A DNA stretch of 64,000 nucleotides from Malurus cyaneus samueli (GCA_009741485.1 CM019216.1:50917792-50981791), one strand, 5' to 3'; numbered from the stretch's first letter, positions 37,379 to 58,969 are shown. The notes: generated by a model not told the origin, from the letters alone. Program-made: numbers and translations.

Positions 37379-40300
37379 GTGATACTCTTTATTATACTAA
37401 TTTGGTACAACCAGAATTACTTCAACAGCTGCATGTGTTTATAAGAACAGTGTTTAATATTATGCAAGATTCTTTTTTTCAGGTATTTCTAAAGAAACGT
37501 TAGAAGCCTATTCAATGAGTAATTTTATGTAACATTTTTGTGAATAAAATTGCTTTCCTAGAAAAGACTGGAGGAAAAATACTTACGTTTTTATTCAGTT
37601 TGTCAGTCTTACGGATTTCACTGAAGCTGGCTGAAATTTCCCCTCTGTAGTGTTACAGTATTGCTTATTTTGTTGTTCATGTAGAATAAGGAAGAGAGAC
37701 GTTCCTATTTAATTTAATAAGAAAATCTCTAGCAATAATTTTATCTTTCTTTATACATACAAACTTACATTTGGATCTGTTACTGTTTTAACTTGGCAGT
37801 TTGTAGTTTATGGATTACGATAATTGTATAATTTTCGGTTTGTTTGGGGTTTTGGGTTTTTTTTTTAAGTTATGACTTATTTGATGTATTATCACTTCGT
37901 AGGTTAGCCTTTCGGGGTTCTCCAGTCTTGACTATGATTACTATTGATCTGTTAAATCTTTAAAGCTTTATATTTACTTACTTATTTACTAATATCCTCA
38001 CAATAAGCAAAACTATGTTATTCTGTTACTCTTCAGAATAATGTATTTCAAGTAATGGGAGAAGAGATCTTGAAATCAGTAGTTGAGGCCTTTTTTTGAG
38101 CACCTTTTTTTTAATTCAGAGGGAGGAATTGCTAGGCATGATCCGCCTTCATTGTTTAAAATTAAGTTAGGACATCTCAAGAAAAAATAAATAGCATGAC
38201 AGCAGTTGAAATGTAAAATAATACTTTGTAAGGTAATGGAAATAACAGGTCAAATAGCAATTTAAAGTTGTTATTTATGCAGTGGGTTGTATCTTGTTAT
38301 ACAGCCTTGGAAGAGTCCTTGTTTGCTTAATTAAAATTCAGTACACTCAAATGTTAATTGCACCTCAGATTTATTGGAGAAAACAGAAGTTGTCATATGC
38401 ATTGTGATGGCACACCTGTTCAACAGCTGTTATGGTACATTTTGATCACAATTTCTGGGAAAATATCTTTAAAATAAATTTCTGAAATTCAGAAAAATGT
38501 AATAGAAAACTTTTTTTTTTCTTTCCATATAATGTTGGTTTGTGCAGAGCATTGTCATTCAGCCAGAGAGAGAGAATGTGCTCAGCCTCCTTTTTATTTT
38601 ACCTGGATCCAAAAGGCAGGTTTTTTTCTTACTTTCTTGGTGAATTCAGCAATGACTTTTCTCTGGAACTGCTAACTGGCTGTCTAACTTAGCCCTGAAT
38701 GTGCTAAGTTAGCCCTATTACAAAGCCATGTTATTTGTTAGATTTTTAGCTTGTTTTCCTAATGGAGTTTATACAGCTATGAGCCTGTCCACTGGGCGTT
38801 TTGAGTTTTGAACCTGCTGTGGGTTTTCAACCTGTTGTCCAGTTTTGGACAGAAAAATTGACATCCCAGAAATATTAATTTCCTACAGTTTTTGTACCAT
38901 TGGTGCTTGCATAAAAGAGTGAGCCTTGAAAGAACATGCTTGTGTGAAAATACTACTGAAGGAAACTATAGGAACATGGGGGCGTGAGGTATTGGCTGCT
39001 AAACTAAATGCTGATCTAATAAATATTGATCTCTTTCAGAGCTAGGATGTTTTTTACTGCTATGATGACAGTTTCACACTATCTTCTGTACTCTGAAGGG
39101 CTTGTACATCTATATTTTTTTCCTTTGTCAGCTCACACATGCAAATTAAATTTAGAAGCAATAGTTGAAAGTGGAATAAAATTGTAATGTGTTAGTATGA
39201 TAGTTTTTTAATTTTTGAGTTTTGTTTCTGTTTTTTGCTTTAGCTTATAAACTTAAATAATTATTCAGTCAATACATTGTAATTAGTAGGGATCATGTTT
39301 ACCTATTCTTTGCTTAAATATGGGCTAAATTTCTTGTGTATCTGAGACAATGAAACTCTTATTTATCCAGGATAGGTCAGTTCTGACATATAAAGATGGT
39401 CTTATTACAACATGATTTATGATAACATGTTGGTGGAATTTTCTTCCTATGTCCTACACTGCCTAAGACACTTGAGGTTTTATAAATGCCATATCATTTT
39501 TTCTGGCAAGTAGCTTTTACGTTCCCTCCTCCTTACTCTCCCTAGCATTGGTTTCTTTGAGTTATAATTTAGTTATATATACTACTAGTTATTCATGGCA
39601 CATAAGGTAAAAGCTCTGCATGGCAAAACTCATCTTAAGAAATTCAGTCAAAAGAATACTGAACACTCCCATTAGATTGTGGGTTTTTTCCCATTTATGT
39701 GTTCCTTATGATTAACAGAGCTACCAAAATATATCAATGCTTTTTTATACCTAAGAGCTACTTGTGCTTACCTAATAAAAGTCAGTCTATACAGACTGTA
39801 CAGTACATTTGTGAAGTATTCACCACTGAATTTCAAATAAGTAAACAACAAAAAAATGAGATTGAAATTTTCTACACGCTTCTCTTAGACTTTATACACC
39901 AAAGATGATTTGTCTGTAATGTCTTTGCTCACTGTGCTTTTAGAAGTAACTAATTTTGTCAGATGGTCAAGGTTATTTGATTTAATTTCCACTAACATAT
40001 TTGAGAATTGTTGCAGCTTTTTGGTGTTCTGTTTTTTAAATTGCTACCATACAGATAGCATAATGTCAAGCACAGTAAACATTTTGAATACAATTTACAC
40101 ACCATGTATAAATATTTTTCAATGAAGAAAATGTAATTCCTGTATTTTTAAAGAGAAAGACTGATGAAGTTAGAACTGTATGCATGTTGTATGGAAATTT
40201 GTCTAAATACGTTTGAAGGGAGTATATAAATGGTATCTGTCTGTTGGACAATATAATCAGAATTGCAAATCGGATATCTACAAATCGTTTACTGAATATT

Positions 40301-40727
40301 CTGGTTTTGTATGTGCCCAGTCCTGCAAAGATCAATTTTTTCAGTTACTTTTCTGAACATAGCAAGATACAAGTTTAACAGAGTGAGCTAAGAAAAATTC
40401 CTTGAAGAAGCTTTTTATTGGTATTACCAGCAGTGTAAAACTGGATGATCTTAGTCTGCTTCAGGAGTTTATGATACTTATGGAAGGAAATGCTTATTAA
40501 GATGTGATGGGGAGTGCCCAGTGATTTATTAATCACTCCATTTGTACCCAGTTTGGGTTCATTCAGGTCAATTAGCACAGCTTTGTAAGAGGATAAAACT
40601 TCCTTCTGCTAGAATGGTTTATACATAAATGTTTGCTTTTAGTTTGTGTGCTTTCGTGTTCACTTGCATGATGGGATACAGTAATTGTTGTAGTGGCTAA
40701 CTGTTGTTTCTGTGTCTTTCTTCCCAG
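37379..40727 (+). other. AKAP7 intron 3
   Basis: 3349 bp of AT-rich intron ending in TCTTTCTTCCCAG. No gene or classified repeat is seen; T-rich runs occur near 37860 and 38511. Confidence 0.85.
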
Positions 40728-40864
40728 ATTACTGGCAGTGTTCAGGCTGTTCAAGATGCAGTAATACTAAAGGATCAAAGGCTTTCCAAAGCAATGGTTT
40801 GCCCTGGCTCATTGCATGTCACCATGTTAGTGATGCATTTGTCCAGTAAAGAAGAAATTGGCAT
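40728..40864 (+). CDS. AKAP7: AKAP7 exon 4 (first HxT motif)
   Basis: 137 nt, entering in phase 0 and leaving in phase 2 (acceptor CTTCCCAG, donor CAT|GTAGGT). The alternative donor four bases later would include an in-frame TAG, so the first GT is used. It encodes residues 147-191 plus two bases. The segment SKAMVCPGSLHVTMLVMHL carries the first catalytic-type motif of the 2H phosphodiesterase fold, His176-Val-Thr178 (HIT in mammals). The AKAP7 central domain is reported to cleave 2',5'-oligoadenylates, an activity that depends on the two HxT motifs. Both motif residues are kept here. Confidence 0.93.
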
Positions 40865-43800
40865 GTAGGTATTTAGTGTAAATTAATATATTGATATTTT
40901 TGCTTGATATGTTCCTAAATGGACTAGTAGGGTTAACTGACACTTTTTTGTTCAATACACAGTCTTAGTTTACTAAGGTTATAGAACATCTAATTCATGT
41001 TGTTTTTAAAATGCTAATCTTAGCCATTTTCATAACTTATGGTATATTATAGGCTCTGAACAAAGTATTTTTCCCTTGCATTTTTCTTACTGTGTGCTGA
41101 ACTTGCATGCACAGATCTTGTCTTTGTTGAAGTAATTCTTTAAAAACAATATTTTGGTATAGGGGACAGGGGAATTAAAAATCTTTAAAATGTAGATTGC
41201 TCATAAGAAGGTGAGAACCCAAGATGGAATGTTGTAACCATTTGGTACTCAAGGGCATGCTTCTAATAAGTAGAAGTATTTTGGCTGAAAGCATTTGACA
41301 CACCTTACAATAATGAAAGATCAGTATATTTAAATCAGTTACCTTGTTTGTTTTACACACTTATTTTCCTTGAATTCTATATCCTTGAGGCCTCTGTACT
41401 CCTACCTGTCCTGTGAAGATGCAAATTTGTCAGCATCTTCATCACCAACAGTCTGTTCTAAGGGGAGAAAGACAGCCAGGAACAGAGAATAGCAAGGCAA
41501 GCAAAGGATACTAAATCTGGTAGTTTCCTTTCCCTCCCCAGGTGCCCCTTGTTTCCTGGAGTAAGCACTGAAGTTTCCTCTTGCCTGGTTGATGAGCAAA
41601 CTGTGATAGCACCTGAAAGCTGGTTAGAGCATCCACCAGCTGTTTATGTGAGATTTTTTTTTTAAGAGTTTGAAGTACAAACTTCTTAAAAAGGGAATAT
41701 GGGATGATACCTCAAAGCACATATGCCTCCTCATGAATATTTTTTAAGAGTCCAAGACTGTATACCAAAACAAATATTCTCAAATCCAGGCTCTTCTGCT
41801 ACTCTATGAGCCCCTTTTCAGCTTTCAGTGTTTGAATGCCACCAAAGCACTGACTTACAGAGTTCTTCTCTGCCTCTCCCAGCAGAACTCTACAGTCCAG
41901 GCACTCAGGACTGTCTTCTAATCAGCAGCAGCTTCCTCAGAGATTCACCCCTTCCCTGGCCAGATGCCTCCTATAGGTTTCTAGCTCAGCTATCCTCAGG
42001 TATTCTAGACTGCATGGTCTTTTAAATGGGAATTCTAAAAATTTTTCATAACTGATGTTTTTTGTTTAGTATTTTGGGAGAACTCGACTAAAATGCTGCA
42101 TTTTCCTTCTGTTTTTGCTTCACCAGTTTTTGATACCAGGTTAAAGGAAAAAGCCAAGATCCAGGTTGGCAAAAGAACCTGTGTGTGATGTAGGAGAAGA
42201 GTAATCTCTCAAAGAAAGTACAGCTAGTCAGCTGGGTATATGAGAGTTCACAGATCCTTAGGTTTGGATCCATTAAGTTATTTAGATATCTGCAGTTTTT
42301 CAACTCTGTTTGCACAATAGTGCCTCTGTCTATACAGAAATGAAATGTGTTGAATGCTATTTGAAGTCAAATGCGTGATAAGAATGTGCTAAACATAACA
42401 TTCAATTCGGCACAAAGCCCTTTGTATGGTATTTTAGTACATACAGCTTTCACTCTGAAAATGGAAGATCTGTATTCCAGGCCGCTTTTTCTAAGAGAAT
42501 GCAGACCTGCCATTCCCATGCAAGTTTTCTAAGTGATTGACTGTGGTCTAGCCTTCATGAATACACTGTACATCCCCTTTGTAGGATTGTATGAAATCAA
42601 AAATATGATATTTTGAAACGAGAAAGAAAGCAAGCAATCAAGAGTCATGACAGGACTCCCTTCAAGCAAAGAAGTTCTACTCTATGCTAACTGTATGCAT
42701 AGGCATGGGATCAGGTCCTAGAAATCAGGATGCCTCCCTTTGCAGTAAATGCCTAGTTATGGATTATAGTGTCAAGTTTTTCTTGCTAGTTTCCTGTCAA
42801 AGACTCTGTGTCGCCTTCTCATTACAAACAGAACTAAAGGAATTCAGTTTGGCTTTTTTGCTAAGATTGGTAAGATTTATAATAAATAATCAAAATTAAA
42901 ACTCAGAAACTTCTGAAAGAAACTTCATTAATTTTAAGTGCTGCAATATTTACATTACAACAGTATAGAAAGAAAACATTTATTGCTTCTATAATTCTAG
43001 CCTGTATTCACTTAGAATATGCTGCTTAATTTTTTTTTTCCTTTTTCCACTTTAGATCAAAGTGCTTGTAAACTTTTTGGGTGTCTCTGTGGATTAGTTG
43101 CACTAGTTGACATTGTAAATACTATTTGGTATGGAATAACAAGAAAATGCCACTGCTGTGTTTTTTGCTATTGACTTTAGTGGAAATGTTTGTCCTTGTG
43201 CATTATTCTTGCAAAGCAAATGTTATATTTTATAAAGTGGTTGGTAGAATACAAAAAACAAGACAGCTAGAGTGAGATGGTAACTATTTTTCTACATATT
43301 TTAGGGTTTTCAAGATTATATATAAAAGAAAAAGTAGAACTAAATCTTCTATGCCACAGTGCTTAACTGAAAGCACCCTACAGTGTTTGAATTGACCTGT
43401 CACAGAACTCATGGGGTGGGCTTGGGTTGGTCAGTGGTCAGTTCTGCAGCAAACCCTACAGTATGGAAATATGAATCTTTGTTCAGCTGAGGAACCAGAG
43501 CTTTCTGTGACTTTCTGTTGACTAGTTTCTCACGTGCAAAAAATCCAGAGATGGATTTTAGATACGTGCATGAATCACCACTTTTAAAGCCTTCTGCAAG
43601 CTTTGACTCAGTGTATTTGAAATATCTGTACCTGGTTTGGACCAATTTTCAGGTTCGTGTTGGTTAATAAATCTATGTCTGCTTATGTGTGAAGTAATCT
43701 GACAGGTAGAACCAGTATTAGATGGTGTTTTTGAAAAATGCTGAGGTAGAGCACATAGGGAATACACAGGAACAGACTTGTCTAACAGTGACAATAGGGT

Positions 43801-44976
43801 AGGTAAGTGACAGAGACTATGCTTAGAGTATCTTTTCCAAGGAACAAATAATGGCATTGTTGTTTAAAATGGTTATAAAGGAGCTAAAGTACTTCTGGTT
43901 AAGATTAAAGCCCTATAAAAAGGAGGACTCTATCAAAGATGGATATTTTGTTATGTAATAAACCTATACGTGTTTCTTAACTTGGCCTAGGTTCCAGTTA
44001 ATGCATAAGTACACGTCAAGAGTCCACATTGTTAAACACAATGGAAACTTGTAGAGCTTCTTGTAATTGTACAGGCTTCAATGATATAATTTAACCTACT
44101 GTAGAAGTCATGGTGATAGCTTTCATCCAGCTAGGAGAGACAAAGTAAAAATACCTTTGAGCGTTTTTAACCTATTACTGCCATCTAGCGTATATAAAGT
44201 CTTCATCGGTTTGGTGAAAAGATTAAATTCAGTTTCATTGAATAGAAATGAAACTGAATTTGTTTAGCATTTGAATCACTTTAAGTACAGGTCAAAATAA
44301 TTATTTAATGTAATTGTACATACAACTGATATGGCTAATTAATATGGATATTAAAAATTTACTGGGCTTGTACCCTGTTATTCCAATTACTGTGTGCGTG
44401 TCTCTTAGCTCTTACAGAAAGTAAGCATAAATTGAGATAGTACTTCTTTTAATAACAGTTCTTAATGACCTTAATTGTAATTTCCATATAATTTTATTAT
44501 TATATATGTAATGTCACATCTAACAGTAGTAACTTTGAAGCAGAATCTCAGTTCAATTGACATATCAGGAGACTAAAAAAATAATTGATTTAAGAATGAA
44601 AAACTAAATACTTCTGAGTAATCATCTTATTTAAATGGGATGCACAAAGTAATAGGGACACTGTCGTTTTAGTATCTGGATGCCCTGAAGATGGAGATAA
44701 ACTCTTTTGAGGAATTATACATGCTGCTAAGTCTGCCTTATTACTTCTATAGTTTTACATACACTGTATGAACCACTTTGCCTTTATAAAAAGGTGGTGA
44801 TAATAGTAAATGATAATAATAATAATGATAGCTGTATTGATAGGAAGAAGTACGAAAGTACCTGAGTAGATAATAAATTGATACTAAAAAGCTTTGTTAC
44901 TTTTTTGTATAATGATCAATAGCAATATTAACAGCAGAAATATATTTGACATTGATGTTTTCTTTCCTCTTGACAG
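40865..44976 (+). other. AKAP7 intron 4
   Basis: 4112 bp, GTAGGT to CTTTCCTCTTGACAG. It contains a perfect 15-bp hairpin at 44225-44261 and a TAA-rich microsatellite at 44801-44830. No gene is recognised. Confidence 0.85.
44225..44261. repeat. Short perfect hairpin
   Basis: AAATTCAGTTTCATT at 44225-44239 is the exact reverse complement of 44247-44261, with a 7-base loop. Its role is unknown; it may be chance or an old element end. Confidence 0.8.
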
Positions 44977-45137
44977 AGCAGTTGGTGCTCTTTCAGACAG
45001 CAAGGTTTTTGTAAACAATCTCCTGAAAGGAAAAAGAGTGGATTTGTCTTTTCGAGGAATTGATCACTTCAGAAATCAAGTTGGATTTGTGAGTTTGGCA
45101 GAAAATGATCATACAACGCTGCTTAAGGAAATAGCAG
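44977..45137 (+). CDS. AKAP7: AKAP7 exon 5 (2H domain, middle)
   Basis: 161 nt, entering in phase 2 and leaving in phase 1 (acceptor CTTGACAG, donor GCAG|GTACAA). It encodes residues 192-245 plus one base. LSFRGIDHFRNQVGFVSLA corresponds to the mammalian LPFQGIGTFGNQVGFVKLA, a core segment of the phosphodiesterase-like domain. The reading frame crosses both junctions without a break: the AT left by exon 4 plus A gives Ile192. Confidence 0.93.
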
Positions 45138-46202
45138 GTACAATTTGTCAATCCAGTTTAAGTGTTTTAAAGACTTTTTGACAACCTAAACAAGAATGGA
45201 GCACAAAAATATATTGGTGCTAATTTAGTCAATATTAATTTACCTTTAACAACTGTAAATGCTACATAACTAATTTTCTAGCCTATTTTGCGTAGTTCAA
45301 AAGGATGTTAATGAATTACAGACAGTGCTGTTCTCTGATAACTTTTTATTTAGTATATGTAAAAAACATAGTACAGATTTGTAAATGGTATGTAAAGACT
45401 CCATTCCACCTTGTTTTGGTCCTATTTTTTTATCTGCTTATGAGTCTATACTTAAACTATGTTGTTTACAGATACTTAATAAAAATTCTCAAAGAACAGT
45501 ACTGTCTATAATTCATTGGTGTCCTTTAAAACTATCCCAGCAATTCCAACTATTCCTTGGAAAGACTCTTTAAAAGAGTTTTTCAGTATTGATGAATTAT
45601 CTTTTGTGCTCTGAGGAATGTGAGGTCACACCATTTTTTAATAGTGCAATAACCCATACAGGACATTTTGCAGAGTAGCAAAGACGGCTGCTGTCACACT
45701 ACCTACCTCCTTGCAGTACAGAGGGAAAAATGGAAAAAAGTCTTTATTCATGCAATGTTTTCTCTAGCAATTCATCAGTTTAATTTCTGAAGTGCAGCTG
45801 ACTTGACCTTTTACAAAGACCTGAGTTTAATTTATTAAAAAAATCACTGTTTTGCTACTTCAAGATTCTGTATGGTTTCTGCTATATTCTAAGGTGATTT
45901 TTGACTTGATGTGCTATTCTGTGTTGAACATGAATGAAGGAGAAATATTTGTAACATAAACAGTAACAAACAGATGAAGTTAAATTAGCTTCTAAATGAT
46001 AGGAAACCATTTAGTTCCATAAATAACATAGAAAATTGTTTGATAATAGTAACATCTGATTGTGATCATTGCATGTCTGCTAATATCAGTGTAATGTAGG
46101 TTTACCAGAGATTAAAAGTCACGGAAAAGCACAGCTATTGGGAATCTTCTGTTTGTTGTGATTTGCTAAAATCCATTCAAAGAAGTAGTATAGGTAGATA
46201 CC
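45138..46202 (+). other. AKAP7 intron 5, first part
   Basis: AT-rich intron sequence with nothing recognised before the inverted repeat. Intron 5 as a whole is 45138-51724 (6587 bp). Confidence 0.8.
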
Positions 46203-46432
46203 AGGAATAGTGCTAAACTGTTCTGACAGAAGTTTGAGGAGTATTTTAATAACTCTTTGTCAAAGTCTTTTTAGAAATCCTATGCTTGCAGTGACATATA
46301 CACTTACAGGACTTTTAAAAGAGTCCTGTAAGTGTATATGTCACTGCAAGCATAGGATTTCTAAAAAGACTTTGACAAAGAGTTATTAAAATACTCCTCA
46401 AACTTCTGTCAGAACAGTTTAGCACTATTCCT
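46203..46432. repeat. Perfect 110-bp inverted repeat (palindrome)
   Basis: The left arm 46203-46312 and right arm 46323-46432 are exact reverse complements over 110 bp by base-by-base reading, with a 10-bp spacer that itself contains TTTTAAAA. Pairing stops at the next outer base (46202 C against 46433 T). Arms are of ordinary AT-rich intron composition and do not look like a transposon terminus. Such a sequence would fold into a long RNA hairpin when AKAP7 is transcribed. Because the arms show no divergence, it is either a recent inverted duplication or an assembly or sequencing fold-back artefact. Confidence 0.95.
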
Positions 46433-46468
46433 TCTGTGCTTTGCTGTGCCACAGAATATTTGAAGGAC

Positions 46469-47032
46469 TGTTATGATTTAGTCCCAGCCAGCAGTTCAGC
46501 CCCGTGGAGCCACTCGCTCACTCTTCCCTGGCCTGTTGGGGCAGAGAATCAGAAGAGTAAAAGTGAGAAAACTCATGGGTTGACACAAAGACAGCTTAAT
46601 AGGGAAAGCAAAAGCAGAGCAAAACAAGGAATTCATTCACCACTTCCCATGGGGACTCACGTATTCAGCCATCTACAGGAAAGAGGGGCTCCATCATGCT
46701 TAAGAGTGACATGGAAACACAAAATGCCATCCTCCTTCCTTCTTCTTTCCCCAACCTTATATATGCTGAGGATGACACCATATAGTATGGAATATCCCTG
46801 TGGTCAGTTGGGGTCAGCTGTCCCAGCTCTGTCCCCTCCCAGTTCCTTGTGCAGCTCCAGCCTGCTTGCTGGAGAGGTGGGCTGAGAAACAGGAAAGGTC
46901 TTGGCTCTGTGCAAGGGCTGCTCAGTAGTAACCAAGATATCCCTGAGCAGACATTTTCTGTTCAGCACAGATCCAAAAACTAACCCTACACCAGGTACTA
47001 TGAGGAAAACTGCCCCAGCCAAAACCAGCACG
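46469..47032 (-). mobile_element. Solo LTR of an avian ERVL-type retrovirus
   Basis: An old endogenous retroviral remnant with no internal genes. Read on the minus strand it begins GTGCTGGTTTTGGCTGGGG, carries a TATA-like CATATATAAGG near 46765, and holds a CTATTAAGCTGTCTTTGTG polyadenylation-region segment near 46600. It ends CTAAATCATAACA. This layout matches a well-known LTR family widespread in bird genomes. Length is about 564 bp, slightly shortened in its GC-rich parts. No exact 5-bp target duplication could be found at these limits, so the ends may be off by a few bases. Its left edge lies only 36 bp from the perfect inverted repeat. Confidence 0.85.
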
Positions 47033-56181
<9,149 letters not shown>

Positions 56182-58617
56182 TTACAGGATTGAGGCCGCA
56201 GAAGGCAGCACCTCTTTAGACATGAACTCTTCCAAGTCTACTTGGGGATCATCAAGGTCTAGGCAAAGAAACTTTTCAACAACAGACTTGCATTTTTCCA
56301 TTCGATCTTCTTTTGAAGGATCATCAAGACGTTTGATAGGTTTTCCGTTGCGAATCAGTTCTGATACTTCCACTCCTCTTTCAATAATTTTGGCTGGCAT
56401 TCCTGCTAATGCAGCAATGTTGGCAGCATGACTAACAGTAGACATGCCCTGTTTGATCTGATAGAAAAATATCAACTCCTCACCATCCTGGTGGGTTTCC
56501 ATGGTCAGATACTCCAGAAGAGGTGTGTCAGGCAGGAGGTCTAGCTGCATTAAACTGTGAAAATTAGTGGAAACAAAGACCTGTGGACACTGTGTTCCCT
56601 GTCTGATCCAGTACCTGAGGACAGCAGCCAGAAGGGACAGGCCATCCAGTGTGTTGGTCCCTTTACCAAACTCGTCAATTAGCACAAGGGACCTCTCCGT
56701 GGCATTGTTTACGGCCTTGGCAACCTGGTTAAGGTCAATCATAAAAGTGGAGAGCCCTACAGAAACCGATTCCCTACTGTGGATTCTTGTGTAAATCCCA
56801 TCAATTACTCCAATCTCTGCCTCTGCTGCAGGGACGTAACTGCCGATTAGAGCCATGAACACTATAAGACCTACTTGCTTTAAGTAAACACTCTTTCCAG
56901 ATGAATTGGGCCCCGTGATGATCTTTATTCGTCTGGTAGCCTCGCCACTGTCCACAGGGTTGGCCACAAAAGTCTTTGCACATAGTTCCATGAGTGGATG
57001 TCTTCCATCCTTGATGTGGAAGCCGTGGCGGTGAGTAAAGCGAGGTCGGCAATAGGCGTTCTCCCGGGCCATCGCTGCCAAGGCTAGCAGCACATCCAGG
57101 TGTGCAGTGTACTCAATCACACTGTTAAGTACTTCAGACTTCTCCAAGATCTTTGTCTGCAGCTGGTGCATGATGAGTGTTTCCTGGTCTCTGATCTCAC
57201 AGTGCAAGTCACCCAGCAGGCTATCTAGCTCCTTGGTCCGGGCACTTCTGTAGTACAGTTTATCCTCGGACAAGAACATGAACTCCAAGCCTTCGATTTC
57301 AAAGTCACTCTTTTCCACCATATTTGGTAGGCGTGGAATGGAGAGAAGGAACCCAATCAAAGGAATGTAGATCACACAACAGGAGGGAATATGATTGTCC
57401 AAAGTCTCCAGTTCTTTTCGTGCCACTTCTGTAAGGAAGTCTGGCAGCCCCATCAGCTTTCGTTTCTTTTCATCGATAGTGGCATCCACATTGGGTCTAA
57501 CAGTGAAGCGGTTCTCTGAGAGGCTGCCTTCAAAGTCTACCACTTTGCTGATCAGATTAGCAATGTAGTGCAGATCATCAGTGAAGACACGTGAAATAGT
57601 CTGAAAAAGTTCAATAGTGTTGGGCAGAGAACGACACGTGTCTCTAAGGCACACTGCATTGTACGCTGTTTTGTACAGTGCTTGCCAGTCAGTAACTTTT
57701 GTGTTGGAAAGAGTCATTCTCTTTAAAATAAGAGGCACATTTTTTATATTCTTGAGGCAGTTTTGAAGAGTAAGGACTGTTTCATGGTTCTGAGCCAGCA
57801 GGAAGAAGTTGATAACATCTAGCCGTTTGTTCAGCTCTGTCATATTCCGGGTAGGCCGTGTGAGCCACAACCTCAGCAGTTTTTCTCCCCATTTGCATCT
57901 GCAACGGTTTAAAATTCCATATAAGCTAAATCCTTCTTTTAGTCCACTGGATAGCTTGTACACAGAAGGATGGATATCACTTTTAAATATCTGCAGGACA
58001 CAGTAAGTGTCTTGGTCCATATTCACAGTATCTGACAGCACAAATTTTTTAAAGGCCAAAATAGGAACTGCTATACTGCTGTCTTCGAGCTCAACTCCAA
58101 CCCTTCTCCTGTCAAGAAACTTAAGGAGGCCCCCTAAGGTTCTGATCATGAGTGGACTCTCAAAAGGGATGATTGAGGACAAATACAGAATTTTCTCTGT
58201 TGTAGTCATATGAGATGGGATAAATGGAAATTGCCTAGATAGGATCCGTTGCTTGCTGACTTCTAGACCAAAATCTATGTTAGGAAACAGGACAATTTCT
58301 GGTTTTCCTACATCTTTATCACCAGCAGTAGCTGTTAGGTTGTTCAGGAATTTGGCAATATTCTGGTCCTGTTTTGCACTGGTCACTATGCATCGAGGGT
58401 TAAGTTCCCCAATCACTTTTTGCAGTAGATTGAGGTCTTCGTTATCAGGTGTCTCAGGCATGAAGTAGACCGAGCAATCTTCTGTATCATAGTAAGTAAT
58501 TGCCAGCTGCCCTGCATACCACAAAACAGACATATGTGTCTCCGAGCCCTCTTTTTCCTCTTGCTCGGGCTCAAGCAGCGGTGGCAAGGCACAGCTCGTG
58601 GCTGATGTGGCACTCAT
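56182..58617 (-). CDS. MSH5: MSH5, intronless (retrogene-like), meiotic MutS homologue
   Basis: An uninterrupted 811-codon frame. The family member MSH5 pairs with MSH4 in the nucleus of meiotic cells, where the MutS-gamma clamp stabilises recombination intermediates and promotes crossovers. The protein is collinear with mammalian MSH5 (about 830 residues) from an acidic N-terminus through [19 protein letters not shown] (161-179) to the shared ending [10 protein letters not shown]. It lacks the N-terminal mismatch-binding domain, as MSH4 and MSH5 do. ATPase motifs are all present: Walker [10 protein letters not shown] (568-576), signature GLSTFMIDL (621-629), Walker B LVLIDE (644-649) and STNFHSL (683-689). 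Mammalian MSH5 has about two dozen introns; none is here. ATG at 58617 is chosen because an in-frame TGA lies nine codons upstream. The gene sits antisense inside AKAP7 intron 6. The long intact frame argues for selection; transcription is not shown. Confidence 0.95.
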   Translation of the reverse strand: MSATSATSCALPPLLEPEQEEKEGSETHMSVLWYAGQLAITYYDTEDCSVYFMPETPDNEDLNLLQKVIGELNPRCIVTSAKQDQNIAKFLNNLTATAGDKDVGKPEIVLFPNIDFGLEVSKQRILSRQFPFIPSHMTTTEKILYLSSIIPFESPLMIRTLGGLLKFLDRRRVGVELEDSSIAVPILAFKKFVLSDTVNMDQDTYCVLQIFKSDIHPSVYKLSSGLKEGFSLYGILNRCRCKWGEKLLRLWLTRPTRNMTELNKRLDVINFFLLAQNHETVLTLQNCLKNIKNVPLILKRMTLSNTKVTDWQALYKTAYNAVCLRDTCRSLPNTIELFQTISRVFTDDLHYIANLISKVVDFEGSLSENRFTVRPNVDATIDEKKRKLMGLPDFLTEVARKELETLDNHIPSCCVIYIPLIGFLLSIPRLPNMVEKSDFEIEGLEFMFLSEDKLYYRSARTKELDSLLGDLHCEIRDQETLIMHQLQTKILEKSEVLNSVIEYTAHLDVLLALAAMARENAYCRPRFTHRHGFHIKDGRHPLMELCAKTFVANPVDSGEATRRIKIITGPNSSGKSVYLKQVGLIVFMALIGSYVPAAEAEIGVIDGIYTRIHSRESVSVGLSTFMIDLNQVAKAVNNATERSLVLIDEFGKGTNTLDGLSLLAAVLRYWIRQGTQCPQVFVSTNFHSLMQLDLLPDTPLLEYLTMETHQDGEELIFFYQIKQGMSTVSHAANIAALAGMPAKIIERGVEVSELIRNGKPIKRLDDPSKEDRMEKCKSVVEKFLCLDLDDPQVDLEEFMSKEVLPSAASIL

Positions 58618-58618
58618 T

Positions 58619-58968
58619 CTGTTGGCAAGAGGTATTTTTATTCACAAGTCATCCAAAAAGTCCTGAGAATTAACTTTAATTGACAACAAGAGGTTAACAG
58701 TCACTCTTCCAACCCTGGAGAAAAAAAGGTACTACCAGGAATTAACTATAAATATTGGAAAGATGGAGCCAGTAAACTACCATCTGTTTCCAAGGAACAT
58801 GTAACAGAGCTAACCACCAGCATCAGTTTTACAGTTTTTCTTTGTGTCCTTTATTTTTTAAAGTATTTATGTATGCCCAAATACCCATAATACAGTGATG
58901 TACATGCACATGTATATCGATGTACAAAATCATCCTCTCTCAGAGATTTGTGTCATGCACGCCCTTAC
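58619..58968 (-). other. MSH5: Possible 5'UTR intron of MSH5
   Basis: On the minus strand, CACG|GTAAGGGCG (GT at 58968-58967) is a good donor, and CCTCTTGCCAACAG (AG at 58620-58619) is an acceptor-like sequence ending one base before the MSH5 ATG. Together they define a 350-bp intron that would join a non-coding exon from the GC-rich block to the coding exon. The polypyrimidine tract is short, so the call is tentative. Confidence 0.4.
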
Positions 58969-58969
58969 C

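Noticed and set aside
40865..40870. Alternative exon 4 donor four bases downstream
   Set aside because: Its use would put an in-frame TAG in AKAP7; the first GT gives correct phase with exon 5.
46436..46885. 149-codon plus-strand frame
   Set aside because: It runs antisense through the ERVL-type solo LTR and has no protein meaning.
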